Positions 1 to 8,361 of a DNA stretch of 64,000 bases are shown here, in pieces (position 1 is the stretch's first letter; every line of letters starts with the position of its first letter). The DNA is taken from positions 62,001 to 126,000 of the forward strand of contig NZ_JWIG01000025.1 of assembly GCF_000814675.1 (NCBI RefSeq). Reading direction: 5' to 3'. The position numbers and the translations under genes are program-made. Source of the DNA: Pseudoalteromonas distincta (GTDB lineage Bacteria > Pseudomonadota > Gammaproteobacteria > Enterobacterales > Alteromonadaceae). Below the pieces are notes generated by a model. It was not told the origin of the DNA. It made no database searches and worked only from the letters and a program-made list of their open reading frames with translations.

Positions 1-614
1 GCTGGTCATTACGCGCATGGTATTTAATGAGTAAATTTGATGTTGAGTTTAGTGAAACCCAGCTGGTACTCGACACCCCTGATTTTTACAATGAACTAAA
101 AAAGACCTTTGCTGTGCAAAAAGTTCCAGCGTTAATTGATGGCGATTTACAGGTATGGGATTCACTAGCAATTTGTGAATATATTAACGATGCTTACTTA
201 TCGGGCGCTGCATGGCCAAAATATATTACCCAAAGAGCTAAAGCGCGTGCGCTAAGCGCTGAAATGCATTCAGGCTTTATGGCGCTGCGCAGCGAAATGC
301 CAATGAATATAAGAGCTACCCGTAAAGTAGACCTATCGAGCGAAGCATTAAAAGACATAGCCCGTATAGACGAGATATTTGCACAGCAACAAGATGTGTT
401 TCCAAATGAGTGGTTTTTTGGTGACTTTAGTATTGCTGATGCCATGTACGTACCTATTGTATTGCGTTTAAAAACGTATCAAATTACGTTATCGCCAGAG
501 GCGCAACAATATTGTGACTTTGTTATGCGTTGCCCCGTATTGCAAGCATGGATCACTCAGGCATTAACCGAAACCGATATTGTAGAGTGTGATGAAGCAG
601 GAACGCCTGTATAA
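1..614 (+). CDS. glutathione S-transferase family protein, 5' end cut by window
   Basis: The reading frame is open to the left edge, and the residues before the first ATG at 27 (WSLRAWYL) fit the family's usual 'SSWSLRPWLL' start. The real start therefore lies outside the window and ATG 27 is internal. The thioredoxin-like half contains VPALIDGDLQVWDSLAICEY, where the cis-Pro and the D-S pair that hold glutathione are expected. An all-helical C-terminal half follows. Such proteins conjugate or reduce electrophiles with glutathione in the cytoplasm; the substrate cannot be told. It is followed by an independent zinc-ribbon gene after about 60 bases. The family call is firm. Confidence 0.85.
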   Translation, partial: WSLRAWYLMSKFDVEFSETQLVLDTPDFYNELKKTFAVQKVPALIDGDLQVWDSLAICEYINDAYLSGAAWPKYITQRAKARALSAEMHSGFMALRSEMPMNIRATRKVDLSSEALKDIARIDEIFAQQQDVFPNEWFFGDFSIADAMYVPIVLRLKTYQITLSPEAQQYCDFVMRCPVLQAWITQALTETDIVECDEAGTPV

Positions 615-675
615 TTATTGTTTTTCATATGGCATGTTCTATGCCTTAAAATCATAAGTTTAAACTAGGCAGCTC

Positions 676-1137
676 ATGTATCTAAATCACCCAAGGTATG
701 GCAATAAACCGATAACTACCAATACCTCAGTGACAATAGAGGCGATAGAGAATGCGCACTGGCGTTACTCGAGGCTTAAATACTTCCCTGATACGGTAAT
801 ATTGGCAGATATAAAAAAGCAAAACTATGCCATTGACCCTCGGGCACTTTATGTTGATATTGAAGAGAAGTGCGAAAGTTGCTCTAAGGCATTTATTTTT
901 TTTGCTCAAGAGCAGCAATATTGGTTTGAGGTACTTGATTTTTGGGTCGATTCACACTGTACACGTTGTTTTGAATGCCGTAAGCATGCCAGATATATAC
1001 TAACTCTACGTAAACGGTACGATATGTTAACTAGCTTAGCCAATAAAACCTCAAGTGAAAAAACACAGCGTAAAGAACTTGCCAATACGCTTTACTGTTT
1101 AGGTATTATTAAAAATATCAATAAAGTGAAAGATTAA
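676..1137 (+). CDS. zinc-ribbon domain protein of unknown function
   Basis: This encodes 153 residues. Around residues 63-103 there are two Cys pairs, CESC and CTRCFEC, separated by an aromatic stretch (FIFFAQEQQYWFEVLDF). This resembles the family annotated as 'probable zinc-ribbon domain' (zf-trcl), where the pattern C-x2-C ... EQ-x-W-[YF]-E ... C-x2-C is typical. It probably binds one structural zinc. The C-terminal third is helical and charged. There is no signal peptide or membrane helix, so it is presumably cytoplasmic. The role is unknown and neighbours give no clear hint; the gene stands alone between the GST gene and the epmC operon. Confidence 0.6.
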   Translation: MYLNHPRYGNKPITTNTSVTIEAIENAHWRYSRLKYFPDTVILADIKKQNYAIDPRALYVDIEEKCESCSKAFIFFAQEQQYWFEVLDFWVDSHCTRCFECRKHARYILTLRKRYDMLTSLANKTSSEKTQRKELANTLYCLGIIKNINKVKD

Positions 1138-1193
1138 TCCGCTTATATTTTACTATCCCGCCTTATTTTTACTTTAGTTGTAAAAGCCCGTAC

Positions 1194-1244
1194 AATTCGT
1201 CTCGTTTTTAGTGCGCTAATATGGCGCTGTAACCGAGACGAATT
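1194..1244 (+). promoter_or_regulatory. long inverted repeat just upstream of epmC
   Basis: AATTCGTCTCG at 1194-1204 is repeated in perfect inverse at 1234-1244, with a 29-base spacer that itself holds a smaller GCGC/GCGC hairpin. The right arm ends 11 bases before the epmC ATG at 1256. A folded leader or a regulator-binding dyad would both fit. A few T residues follow (TTTTT at 1251), so a leaky terminator for the gene before is also possible. Confidence 0.45.
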
Positions 1245-1255
1245 AATCAATTTTT

Positions 1256-1810
1256 ATGCATCAAATAGCTGATCTAATTTCAATTTTTGAGCGCACTTTT
1301 TATCAAAGTCACAATACACGACTGATAAAAGGCGATTGTGAGCCTGTGTATTTACCAGCAACAGAGCAGGTGCCATATCACCAAGTTGTATTTGCGCATG
1401 GTTTTTATGCCAGTGCATTACATGAAATAGCACACTGGCTGGTGGCCGGTGATGCACGTCGGTTATTAGAAGATTACGGCTATTGGTACTGCCCAGACGG
1501 GCGCGACAAACAAAAACAAGCTGAGTTTGAAAAGGTAGAAATAAAGCCCCAAGCTATAGAGTGGTTATTAAGCACCGCAGCAGGGTTTAATTTTAATGTG
1601 TCGGTGGATAACTTAAACGGCGAACAAACGTGTCGGTTTGATTTTCAGCAGCGCGTACATGCACGGGTATTATCGCTAATCGAAAATGGCTTTAACTCTC
1701 GTACAGAGTCATTTTTAAAAGCACTGTGTGATTTTTACAATACACCGTGGCCATTAACAGCGCAGCAATTTAATTGGCAACATCCAAAGGAGCTTTGTAA
1801 TGGCGTTTAA
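1256..1810 (+). CDS. epmC: elongation factor P hydroxylase EpmC
   Basis: The 184-residue product matches the YfcM/EpmC family. EpmC hydroxylates the beta-lysyl-lysine modification on elongation factor P, the last step of the EpmA/EpmB/EpmC pathway that helps ribosomes pass polyproline stretches. The motif HEIAHW near residue 61 supplies probable metal-binding His and Glu residues, and the YGYWYCPDGRDKQKQAEFE block is family-typical. The length equals that of the E. coli protein. The stop overlaps the start of the next gene by 11 bases, and yfcL follows as in enterobacterial yfcL-yfcM neighbourhoods. A cytoplasmic location is expected. Confidence 0.9.
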   Translation: MHQIADLISIFERTFYQSHNTRLIKGDCEPVYLPATEQVPYHQVVFAHGFYASALHEIAHWLVAGDARRLLEDYGYWYCPDGRDKQKQAEFEKVEIKPQAIEWLLSTAAGFNFNVSVDNLNGEQTCRFDFQQRVHARVLSLIENGFNSRTESFLKALCDFYNTPWPLTAQQFNWQHPKELCNGV

Positions 1811-2963
1811 ATTAGGCTTAATTGTAAACCCTGTAGCAGGTTTAGGTGGCACAGTTGCCTTAAAAGGCAGTGATGGCGCACACACAGCCGCTAAAGCAAT
1901 TGAATTAGGTGCAGAGCCAAAAGCAAATAGCCGAACAAAAGCAGCGCTTGAGGTGCTATTACCTTATAAAGAACGCTTAACTATTTACACTGTTAACGGT
2001 GACATGGGTGAGCAAACAGCAAAAGCTTTGGGCTTTAATGTAGAGGTTGTATATAACACTGCAGCAATAACAACCCCAGATGACACAGAACAAGCCGCAA
2101 AAATACTTAAAAACTCTGGTGTTGATTTAGTCTTATTTGCCGGAGGCGACGGTACAGCACGTAACATTTGCCATGCGATAGAGGATACCATTCCCGTACT
2201 TGGTATTCCCGCAGGTTGTAAAATTCATTCTGGTGTTTACGCTATCACGCCAAAGGCTGCAGGGCGCGTAGTCGAAATGCTGGTTAAGGGTGAGTTAGTT
2301 ACCTTAGCCGATGCAGATGTAATGGATATAGATGAAGATGCTTTCAGGCAAGGCACAGTAAAAGCCAAACGCTACGGCGAAATGCAAACACCTAGCGAAG
2401 TACGCTATATGCAAGCGGTTAAAAATGGCGGTAAAGAAACCGACGAACTCGTACTTGCCGACATTGCAGCGCATGTTGTATCGCAAATGGATGAAGACAC
2501 ATTTTATATTATGGGTAGCGGCTCAACGGTTGAAGCCATAATGGAAGAGATGGGGCTTGAAAATACGTTACTTGGTGTTGATTTAATAAAAGATCAAACC
2601 TTAGTTGCCCAAGATTTAACGGCTAAGCAATTGCTTGAGCTTACACATGATCAAAGTACTAAGTTAGTCATTACGCTCATTGGCGGGCAAGGGCATATAT
2701 TTGGCCGTGGTAACCAGCAATTGAGTCCTTTGCTTATACGCGCAATTGGCAAAGAAAATATTATTGTAGTAGCAACAAAAACAAAACTACAAGCGCTTAA
2801 TGGTCGCCCCCTTATTTGTGATACAGGCGATGGCGAATTAGATGATGAATTAACCGGTTATATTAAAGTAACCACCGGATTTAACGACCATATTATGTAT
2901 GCAGTAGGGCACCAAAACCTTGAAAATACAGGTGCTTTGCAAAACCAGGAGATTAATAAATGA
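1800..2963 (+). CDS. ATP-NAD kinase family protein
   Basis: This encodes 387 residues of the ATP-NAD/AcoX kinase family. Visible landmarks are LGLIVNPVAGLGGTVALKGS at the N-terminus and the nucleotide-binding FAGGDGTARNI near residues 113-123, the GGDGT signature of NAD and lipid kinases. The protein is longer than the ordinary NAD kinase NadK (about 290 residues) and belongs to the branch with a separate C-terminal domain. The substrate is therefore not proven to be NAD. It is translationally coupled to epmC upstream (11-base overlap) and to yfcL downstream (4-base overlap), so the three form one operon. Confidence 0.8.
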   Translation: MAFKLGLIVNPVAGLGGTVALKGSDGAHTAAKAIELGAEPKANSRTKAALEVLLPYKERLTIYTVNGDMGEQTAKALGFNVEVVYNTAAITTPDDTEQAAKILKNSGVDLVLFAGGDGTARNICHAIEDTIPVLGIPAGCKIHSGVYAITPKAAGRVVEMLVKGELVTLADADVMDIDEDAFRQGTVKAKRYGEMQTPSEVRYMQAVKNGGKETDELVLADIAAHVVSQMDEDTFYIMGSGSTVEAIMEEMGLENTLLGVDLIKDQTLVAQDLTAKQLLELTHDQSTKLVITLIGGQGHIFGRGNQQLSPLLIRAIGKENIIVVATKTKLQALNGRPLICDTGDGELDDELTGYIKVTTGFNDHIMYAVGHQNLENTGALQNQEINK

Positions 2964-3235
2964 GTTTAGTGAACTATATCGATGCAGCCCAGCAGTACTT
3001 CGATGATTTAGTAATAAAAGCAACTGACGATGAGTTATTTGCTGGCGGCTATTTACGAGGTCATTTTGATCTTGCAGTTGGTTATGCCGAAGTAGAAAAG
3101 CTGACAATCAGTATAGATGAGCTAAACGAAACTGTAGAGCAAAGCTTAGTTAAAGCATATCGCAACGGCGAGCTTAACGAAGAAGACAAGGCATTAGTTG
3201 CACGCTTGTGGGATGAAGTTAAAGCCCTCGCTTAA
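2960..3235 (+). CDS. yfcL: YfcL family protein
   Basis: This encodes 91 residues matching the small YfcL family, which is conserved in gammaproteobacteria next to epmC (yfcM). It is mostly acidic and helical with no signal peptide. No biochemical role is known to me. The start codon overlaps the stop of the NAD-kinase-like gene (ATGA), giving translational coupling, and a strong terminator lies directly after it. It is therefore the last gene of the epmC operon. Confidence 0.8.
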   Translation: MSLVNYIDAAQQYFDDLVIKATDDELFAGGYLRGHFDLAVGYAEVEKLTISIDELNETVEQSLVKAYRNGELNEEDKALVARLWDEVKALA

Positions 3236-3246
3236 CCCTAAGTGGC

Positions 3247-3284
3247 AAAAAAACACGATTTGTTTATCACTATCGTGTTTTTTT
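3247..3284 (+). terminator. rho-independent terminator after yfcL
   Basis: An ACACGAT / ATCGTGT stem (3253-3259, 3272-3278) is flanked by an A-run on the left and seven T residues on the right. It closes the epmC operon. Confidence 0.85.
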
Positions 3285-3377
3285 GTGCCCAAAACTTTTA
3301 AAGCACATTCCCATGTTAATTTACTGTTTTGTTTTTATGCGATATTGTTACTAAAATAAATTTTAGGAACAATAAAA

Positions 3378-4931
3378 ATGAATAATAATCAAGACGCTTT
3401 ACCTTCAGGGGTTGTAGCGCGTTTTTTAAATTTTGTTGAGCGAGTAGGAAATAAGCTTCCAGATCCAGCCGTAATATTTCTATTTGCAATGTTATTAATT
3501 TGGTTTTTGTCGTGGTGGTTTTCAGGCGTGAGCTTTGATGCAATAGACCCACGTACCGGTGAAGCGATTATTATTAATAATATGCTGGCAAGTGATTCGC
3601 TCGCTACTTTTTTATCCTCTATGGTAAAAACCTTTACTGGCTTTGCTCCCTTAGGTGTCGTTTTAGTAGCTATGTTAGGTGTCGGTGTTGCAGAGCATTC
3701 GGGATTTATTAATACCGGCCTTAAGTTAATGCTTAAAGTTACTCCTAAAAAGCTATTAACGCCTTCAATCATTTTAGTGGCCATTGTGAGCCATACCGCT
3801 ACTGACGCAGGTTATGTATTAGTTATTCCACTTGCCGGTGTTATATTTTATGCAGCAGGACGCCATCCGCTTGCGGGTATTGCAGCTGCATTTGCAGGAG
3901 TCAGTGGTGGTTTTGGGGCTAACTTTATTCCATCGGGTATCGACCCATTGCTACAAAGCTTTACCCAAAGTGCGGCGCAAATAATTAATCCTGCAATAAC
4001 AATTAACCCGTTAAATAACTGGGCATTTGCTTCAGCATCTAGCTTATTTATTGTGGCATTAGGCTGGTACATTACCGATAAAATTATTGAACCACGTTTA
4101 CAAAAAACAGCAGTTGATGGTGCTAAAGAGGATTTACCTGTATTTGAAGATGCACGTAGTGATGAAAAACGTGCCTTTTATATAGCCAGTACCGTGATGA
4201 TTGCTGGACTTGCGTTATTAGCATTTGTCTCTGCTCCAGACGATTCTGCAATGCGCAGTAGTGACGGATCCCTTACTAATTTTAGCTCTCCTTTAATGCA
4301 ATCAATTGTACCACTAATATTTTTACTTTTTTGGATCCCAGGCACTGTATATGGTTTTACGGTAGGTACCTTTAAAACTTCAAAAGATATGATTGATGCA
4401 ATGAGTAAAGCGATGAGCGGCATGGCATATTATATAGTCATGGCGTTTTTCTGTTCGCTATTTATTGCTGCATTTAGTAAATCAAATTTAGGTGCACTGC
4501 TCGCAATTGAAGGTGCGCAGTTATTAAAGGCGATGGAATTGCCAAGTGCAGTAACGGTTGTAGGCATTATCTTTTTAACTGGCTTTGTTAACTTGTTTGT
4601 AGGTTCAAGTTCAGCAAAATGGGCGTTACTTGGCCCCATTTTTGTACCGATGTTAATGCAACTTGGTATTTCGCCAGACTTAACTCAAGCCGCTTATCGT
4701 GTAGGTGACTCAAGCTCTAATATTATTACACCGTTAATGCCATACTTCCCATTGGTGGTGGTGTACTGTCAAAAGTATGTCAAAGGCACCGGTATAGGCA
4801 CTTTAATTGCTATTATGCTGCCGTACTCAATCGCCTTTATGATTGGCTGGAGTATTTTCTTGCTAGGTTATTGGGCACTTGGTATTCCTTTAGGTTTAGA
4901 TGCTAGCTACATTTATCCAGCATTGCCTTAA
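3378..4931 (+). CDS. AbgT family transporter (p-aminobenzoyl-glutamate type)
   Basis: The 517-residue integral membrane protein has about 12 hydrophobic segments. The start FLNFVERVGNKLPDPAVIF is diagnostic of AbgT. The AbgT family includes E. coli AbgT (uptake of p-aminobenzoyl-glutamate, a folate breakdown product) and MtrF/YdaH, which export sulfonamides. Direction and substrate cannot be read from sequence. Conserved helix-turn regions such as GFGANFIPSGIDPLL and GDSSSNIITPLMPYFP are present. The gene stands alone with its own terminator; no abgAB hydrolase genes are adjacent, so a link to catabolism is not supported locally. Confidence 0.88.
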   Translation: MNNNQDALPSGVVARFLNFVERVGNKLPDPAVIFLFAMLLIWFLSWWFSGVSFDAIDPRTGEAIIINNMLASDSLATFLSSMVKTFTGFAPLGVVLVAMLGVGVAEHSGFINTGLKLMLKVTPKKLLTPSIILVAIVSHTATDAGYVLVIPLAGVIFYAAGRHPLAGIAAAFAGVSGGFGANFIPSGIDPLLQSFTQSAAQIINPAITINPLNNWAFASASSLFIVALGWYITDKIIEPRLQKTAVDGAKEDLPVFEDARSDEKRAFYIASTVMIAGLALLAFVSAPDDSAMRSSDGSLTNFSSPLMQSIVPLIFLLFWIPGTVYGFTVGTFKTSKDMIDAMSKAMSGMAYYIVMAFFCSLFIAAFSKSNLGALLAIEGAQLLKAMELPSAVTVVGIIFLTGFVNLFVGSSSAKWALLGPIFVPMLMQLGISPDLTQAAYRVGDSSSNIITPLMPYFPLVVVYCQKYVKGTGIGTLIAIMLPYSIAFMIGWSIFLLGYWALGIPLGLDASYIYPALP

Positions 4932-4945
4932 CCTAAACCTTTATG

Positions 4946-4973
4946 AACCTCACTCAATTGAGTGAGGTTTTTA
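4946..4973 (+). terminator. terminator after the AbgT-family gene
   Basis: This is a perfect palindrome, AACCTCACTC / GAGTGAGGTT around AATT (4946-4969), followed by a short T-run. Confidence 0.8.
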
Positions 4974-5007
4974 AATAAAAGTCCTGTAATGTAAAAGTAA
5001 GTCTAAG

Positions 5008-5598
5008 TTACCTTTCTAAATCTCTCACTATATAGCCAAATAAGCTGGCCTCTCCAACAATATACACATAATCATTTTTGTTGTTCATTATTGTAGACTT
5101 ATCGTCATACCACCTAAAATCATGAATCTTATTCGTTTTAGGGTCTTTGAAGTATAAACGAGTACAGCTATCTTCATACTCAGTGCCACACTCTTGTACA
5201 TCGGTCAGGATGTATTCTTTATACCAATAGTCGCCTTGCGTGTAGTAAGCCCATAATTTAATAGGATCAGAGATAAAAATATAGAGTATTCCATAGATTA
5301 ATAAAGGGGATAATGGGTACATGAAAATGGATGCTAATTTTATTTTAGTATCTGAGAAATTATATTTAAGTGATTCTCTATATTTACTGCAGCGTTTATA
5401 TTTATTGAAAATAAGTATATTTAAATAGATAAATGGTGCACAACAGATAATAGGGAGGGTTATAAAGAAAACAACGCCGTATAGTTCATTTGAGATGAAT
5501 GGTGGATCTGTAAAGTCCATTAAAATAGGTATAGTGATGCATAATAAAATGGGGAGTACTATTGCTACAAAGAGCAAGTTGTCGTAAATCTTTTTCAA
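5008..5598 (-). CDS. orphan membrane protein of unknown function
   Basis: This encodes 196 residues with a TTG start at 5598, no strong ribosome-binding site, and no ATG before residue 27. Three hydrophobic segments are visible: residues 8-27, 38-62 and 87-110. The C-terminal part is polar and charged (KEYILTDVQECGTEYEDSCT) with a Cys pair, as if a small extracytoplasmic domain follows the last helix. I do not recognise a family. The gene is richer in A+T than its neighbours and is flanked by poorly conserved spacers, so recent acquisition is possible but unproven. It sits between abgT-like and deaD and convergent signals isolate it. Confidence 0.55.
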   Translation of the reverse strand: MKKIYDNLLFVAIVLPILLCITIPILMDFTDPPFISNELYGVVFFITLPIICCAPFIYLNILIFNKYKRCSKYRESLKYNFSDTKIKLASIFMYPLSPLLIYGILYIFISDPIKLWAYYTQGDYWYKEYILTDVQECGTEYEDSCTRLYFKDPKTNKIHDFRWYDDKSTIMNNKNDYVYIVGEASLFGYIVRDLER

Positions 5599-5782
5599 TT
5601 TTTAATTCGTCCGTGAACTATAGCCTTTGTCTAGTTTACAGAATTTTTGTTATTTTAAAAATCAGAGAAATGTATTTATAGGCATTAAGCAACCCGAACT
5701 CAGGCTAAAAAAACTATCTCAAGCCGCTATTGAATTGACGCGAAAGTTTACTTTGTTTTCACTGTAGCAGCAGCTTAAAAAC

Positions 5783-5818
5783 AAAAAAACCTTGTCACTT
5801 TCGTGGCAAGGTTTTTTT
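5783..5818 (-). terminator. terminator after deaD
   Basis: CCTTGTCAC pairs with GTGGCAAGG (one wobble). Runs of seven A and seven T flank the stem on either side, so it works for minus-strand deaD and could act both ways. Confidence 0.85.
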
Positions 5819-5834
5819 ATTAAAGAGTCGTTGC

Positions 5835-7679
5835 TTATTTAGCTGTGAAGCTTACAGGGCGACGTTCTTTACGAGGACCGCTGCGCTTATCACCGCGTGC
5901 GCCGTCATCTTTATTAAAGCTGCGTTTCTTATCACCAGCTGGACGCTCAGAGCGTTCGCCACGTGGTTCAGCAGGGCCTTGATCAGTTGTAATTGTTAAG
6001 CCCATAGGGCGTTTACAAATAAACACTTTTTGGAAGTGATCAAGTACATCTTTAGGCATGTTTTGCGGTAATTGAACCGTGCTGTGATTGTCGTGTAGAC
6101 GAATATCACCAATAAACTTGCTTGAGATGTCAGCTTCGTTAGCGATAGCGCCAACAATATTTTTAACCTGAACACCATGTTCACGACCTACTTCGATACG
6201 GTACGTATCCATAGGACCTGCATCACGGCTGTTACGTTCGCGAGGTTTACGCTCAGCGCGCTCTCCACCACGTTCGCCGCCACGTTCGTTACGACGTCCA
6301 CGGTCACCACGATCGTTGCGTGAATTGCGGTCGTTACGCTCGTTACGTTCACGAGGTTGAATCTTAACTTCTTCAACTTTAATTGGCGACTGTTGCTGTG
6401 CTAAACACAGTAACGCACCCGCTAAGCTTTCAAGAGGAAGGTCAAGTTTTTCAGCCATGTTAGTAGCTACTTCATTGAAGAACGTGATGTCTTTGTTTTC
6501 AAGCGCAATAGTTAATTTTGCTTGTAACGCTTCGATACGTTTTTCTTCAACAATTTTTGCTGTAGGTAATTCAACTTGAGCAATTTCAGACTTCGTATGA
6601 CGAATGATATTTTTAAGTAAATAACGTTCGTTATGTTTTACGAATAAGATTGCTTTACCAGTACGACCAGCACGACCTGTACGGCCGATACGGTGAACGT
6701 AGGCTTCAGAATCTTGTGGGATATCGTAGTTGATAACTAAGCTTAAACGGTCAACATCTAGACCACGTGCCGCTACATCTGTTGCAATAACAATGTTTAG
6801 CATGCCACTTTTTAAGCGATCTACAGTGCGTTCACGTGCTTGCTGGTTCATGTCACCGTTAAGTGGAGCAGCAGAGAAACCTTCGCGCTCTAATAACTCA
6901 GCAAGTTGTACTGTATCGTTACGCGTACGTACGAAAACAATAGCACCTTCATATTGCTCAGCTTCTAAGAAGCGAACAATTGCTTTATTTTTATGTACGC
7001 TTGCATTCCAAAACACTTGCTCAACAGATGATACTGTAGAGTTACGCGCAGAAATATGAACCTGTTCAGGATTGTTCATATACTTGCTGCTGATGTTTTG
7101 AATTTGCTTAGGCATAGTCGCAGAGAAAAGACATGTTTGCTTTTCGCGCGGTGTTTTTTCCATGATGCTTTCTACATCATCGATAAAGCCCATACGTAAC
7201 ATTTCATCGGCTTCATCAAGTACAAGTGCTTGTAGAGCATCAAACTTGATAGTGCCACGGTTAATGTGATCGATTAAACGACCTGGAGTTGCAACAATAA
7301 CCTGAGCGCCACGACGAAGTGCGCTTAATTGGATACTGTAGCTTTGGCCACCATAGAGTGCCAATACTTCAATACCACGAACATGTTTAGCATATTGTTC
7401 GAATGCCTCAGCAACTTGGATCGCAAGCTCACGTGTTGGTGTGAGTACAAGGATCTGTGGCTGTTTCACAGACGGGTCAATATTATTTAGTAATGGCAGT
7501 GCAAATGCTGCGGTTTTACCTGTACCCGTTTGAGCTAGTCCCAGTACGTCCTTTCTTTCTAGCAATAACGGTATACATTGAGCTTGGATTTCAGATGGTG
7601 TCTTGTAACCCAACTCTTCAACTGCCTTCAAAATTGCAGGAGAAAGATTTAGAGATTCAAACGTGACTGGTTCTGACAT
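5835..7679 (-). CDS. deaD: DEAD-box ATP-dependent RNA helicase DeaD/CsdA
   Basis: This encodes 614 residues. The Q motif lies near residues 7-32, the Walker A AQTGTGKT at 49-56, DEAD at 155-158, SAT near 186 and HRIGRTGR near 330: a complete two-lobed helicase core. An Arg/Asn/Asp/Gly-rich linker (about 440-490) is followed by a DbpA-type RNA-binding domain (about 495-565) and a basic tail. This arrangement and length fit DeaD/CsdA, which helps 50S ribosome assembly and mRNA decay, mainly in the cold. The gene is monocistronic, with a terminator just downstream. In a marine, probably cold-adapted organism, cold induction is likely but the spacer shows no element I can name. Confidence 0.93.
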   Translation of the reverse strand: MSEPVTFESLNLSPAILKAVEELGYKTPSEIQAQCIPLLLERKDVLGLAQTGTGKTAAFALPLLNNIDPSVKQPQILVLTPTRELAIQVAEAFEQYAKHVRGIEVLALYGGQSYSIQLSALRRGAQVIVATPGRLIDHINRGTIKFDALQALVLDEADEMLRMGFIDDVESIMEKTPREKQTCLFSATMPKQIQNISSKYMNNPEQVHISARNSTVSSVEQVFWNASVHKNKAIVRFLEAEQYEGAIVFVRTRNDTVQLAELLEREGFSAAPLNGDMNQQARERTVDRLKSGMLNIVIATDVAARGLDVDRLSLVINYDIPQDSEAYVHRIGRTGRAGRTGKAILFVKHNERYLLKNIIRHTKSEIAQVELPTAKIVEEKRIEALQAKLTIALENKDITFFNEVATNMAEKLDLPLESLAGALLCLAQQQSPIKVEEVKIQPRERNERNDRNSRNDRGDRGRRNERGGERGGERAERKPRERNSRDAGPMDTYRIEVGREHGVQVKNIVGAIANEADISSKFIGDIRLHDNHSTVQLPQNMPKDVLDHFQKVFICKRPMGLTITTDQGPAEPRGERSERPAGDKKRSFNKDDGARGDKRSGPRKERRPVSFTAK

Positions 7680-7785
7680 TAATACGCCTCAACGAATTTA
7701 AAGAGGCGCGCATTATATAGGATTCGCGAGGCAAATGCTTGTATAAATTGAAACTAATTTCTATGTGTTTGATGTTGGTCGAAAT

Positions 7786-7822
7786 TTAACCAGTTTAATT
7801 TAGGGTTTATTAAACTGGTTAA
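7786..7822. repeat. perfect 14-bp inverted repeat between deaD and grxA
   Basis: TTAACCAGTTTAAT at 7786-7799 and its exact inverse at 7809-7822 enclose a 9-base loop. It lies 18 bases past the grxA stop (minus strand), so a terminator for grxA is the simplest reading. The T-run on that side is weak, so an operator or RNA-stability hairpin remains possible. Confidence 0.55.
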
Positions 7823-7839
7823 CATATTTAATACAACGC

Positions 7840-8103
7840 TTATTTGTACAAGCCTAGGTTTTCTTTTGCGTAAGCTTCAAATTCTGTAAATCCACCGATG
7901 TGATTTTGATCCACAAAAATTTGTGGAACGGTAGGGCAAGGTTTACCTGCTGACTTTTCAAGGTCGGCTTTACTAATGCCTTCTTTAATTATATCGATGT
8001 AGCGAAATTTAAAGTCATCACGTTCATTTGATAGCTGCTGCGCAACATCTTTTGCACGAACACAATATGGACAACCTTCACGGCCAAAAATTACAGTTAA
8101 CAT
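7840..8103 (-). CDS. grxA: glutaredoxin 1 (GrxA family)
   Basis: The 87-residue product has the dithiol active site C11-P-Y-C14 right after the first strand, the cis-Pro TVPQIFVD, and the glutathione-binding GGFTEFE. Length and the opening MLTVIFGREGCPYC fit GrxA (E. coli 85 residues). It reduces ribonucleotide reductase and mixed disulfides using glutathione in the cytoplasm. It is a single gene, separated from the signalling island on its upstream side by a 258-base spacer that carries the divergent sigma-54 promoter described below. Confidence 0.92.
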   Translation of the reverse strand: MLTVIFGREGCPYCVRAKDVAQQLSNERDDFKFRYIDIIKEGISKADLEKSAGKPCPTVPQIFVDQNHIGGFTEFEAYAKENLGLYK

Positions 8104-8220
8104 AGTTTTCTCCTCAATTTGATTAGAATCAGTTTAAATGGTTGAAAAATTATTTAAAGCAAAAAAAATCGATTACACCATTCTAATAAAAACCATAAAT
8201 CATATATTGCATAGCAATAT

Positions 8221-8238
8221 GATTTGCAAAATGCGAAT
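8221..8238 (+). promoter_or_regulatory. LuxO-box-like site A
   Basis: The core TTGCAAAATGCGA (8225-8237 region) differs at one position from the Vibrio LuxO site TTGCAWWWTGCAA. A second partial TTGCA half-site (8207-8211) precedes it. It lies about 70-90 bases upstream of the sigma-54-like promoter at 8309, a typical enhancer distance. The assignment rests on motif similarity plus the LuxO homologue encoded at 15512. Confidence 0.65.
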
Positions 8239-8308
8239 GAGAAACTAAAGCGCTGTCTGTCTAATACTTAAGTATATGAATGCAAGTGTGTTTACAAGAA
8301 TTAATTTG

Positions 8309-8324
8309 TGGCACATAACTTGAT
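8309..8324 (+). promoter_or_regulatory. sigma-54 -24/-12 promoter for the kinase operon
   Basis: TGGCACA-N4-TTGAT matches the consensus TGGCACG-N4-TTGCA, with the invariant GG at -24; at -12 the usual GC reads GA. Transcription should begin near 8336, about 25 bases before the ATG at 8362. Confidence 0.65.
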
Positions 8325-8361
8325 GATTAAGAGGTATACATTGGGTTAACGAGAATACTTT

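Noticed and set aside
3389..3784. Minus-strand frame of 131 codons in the AbgT-family gene
   Set aside because: It is a shadow of a conserved transporter; composition and lack of signals argue against a gene.
6730..7059. Plus-strand frame of 109 codons inside deaD
   Set aside because: It is antisense to the conserved helicase core, rich in Ser/Arg/Thr as expected for a shadow frame, and has no ribosome site.
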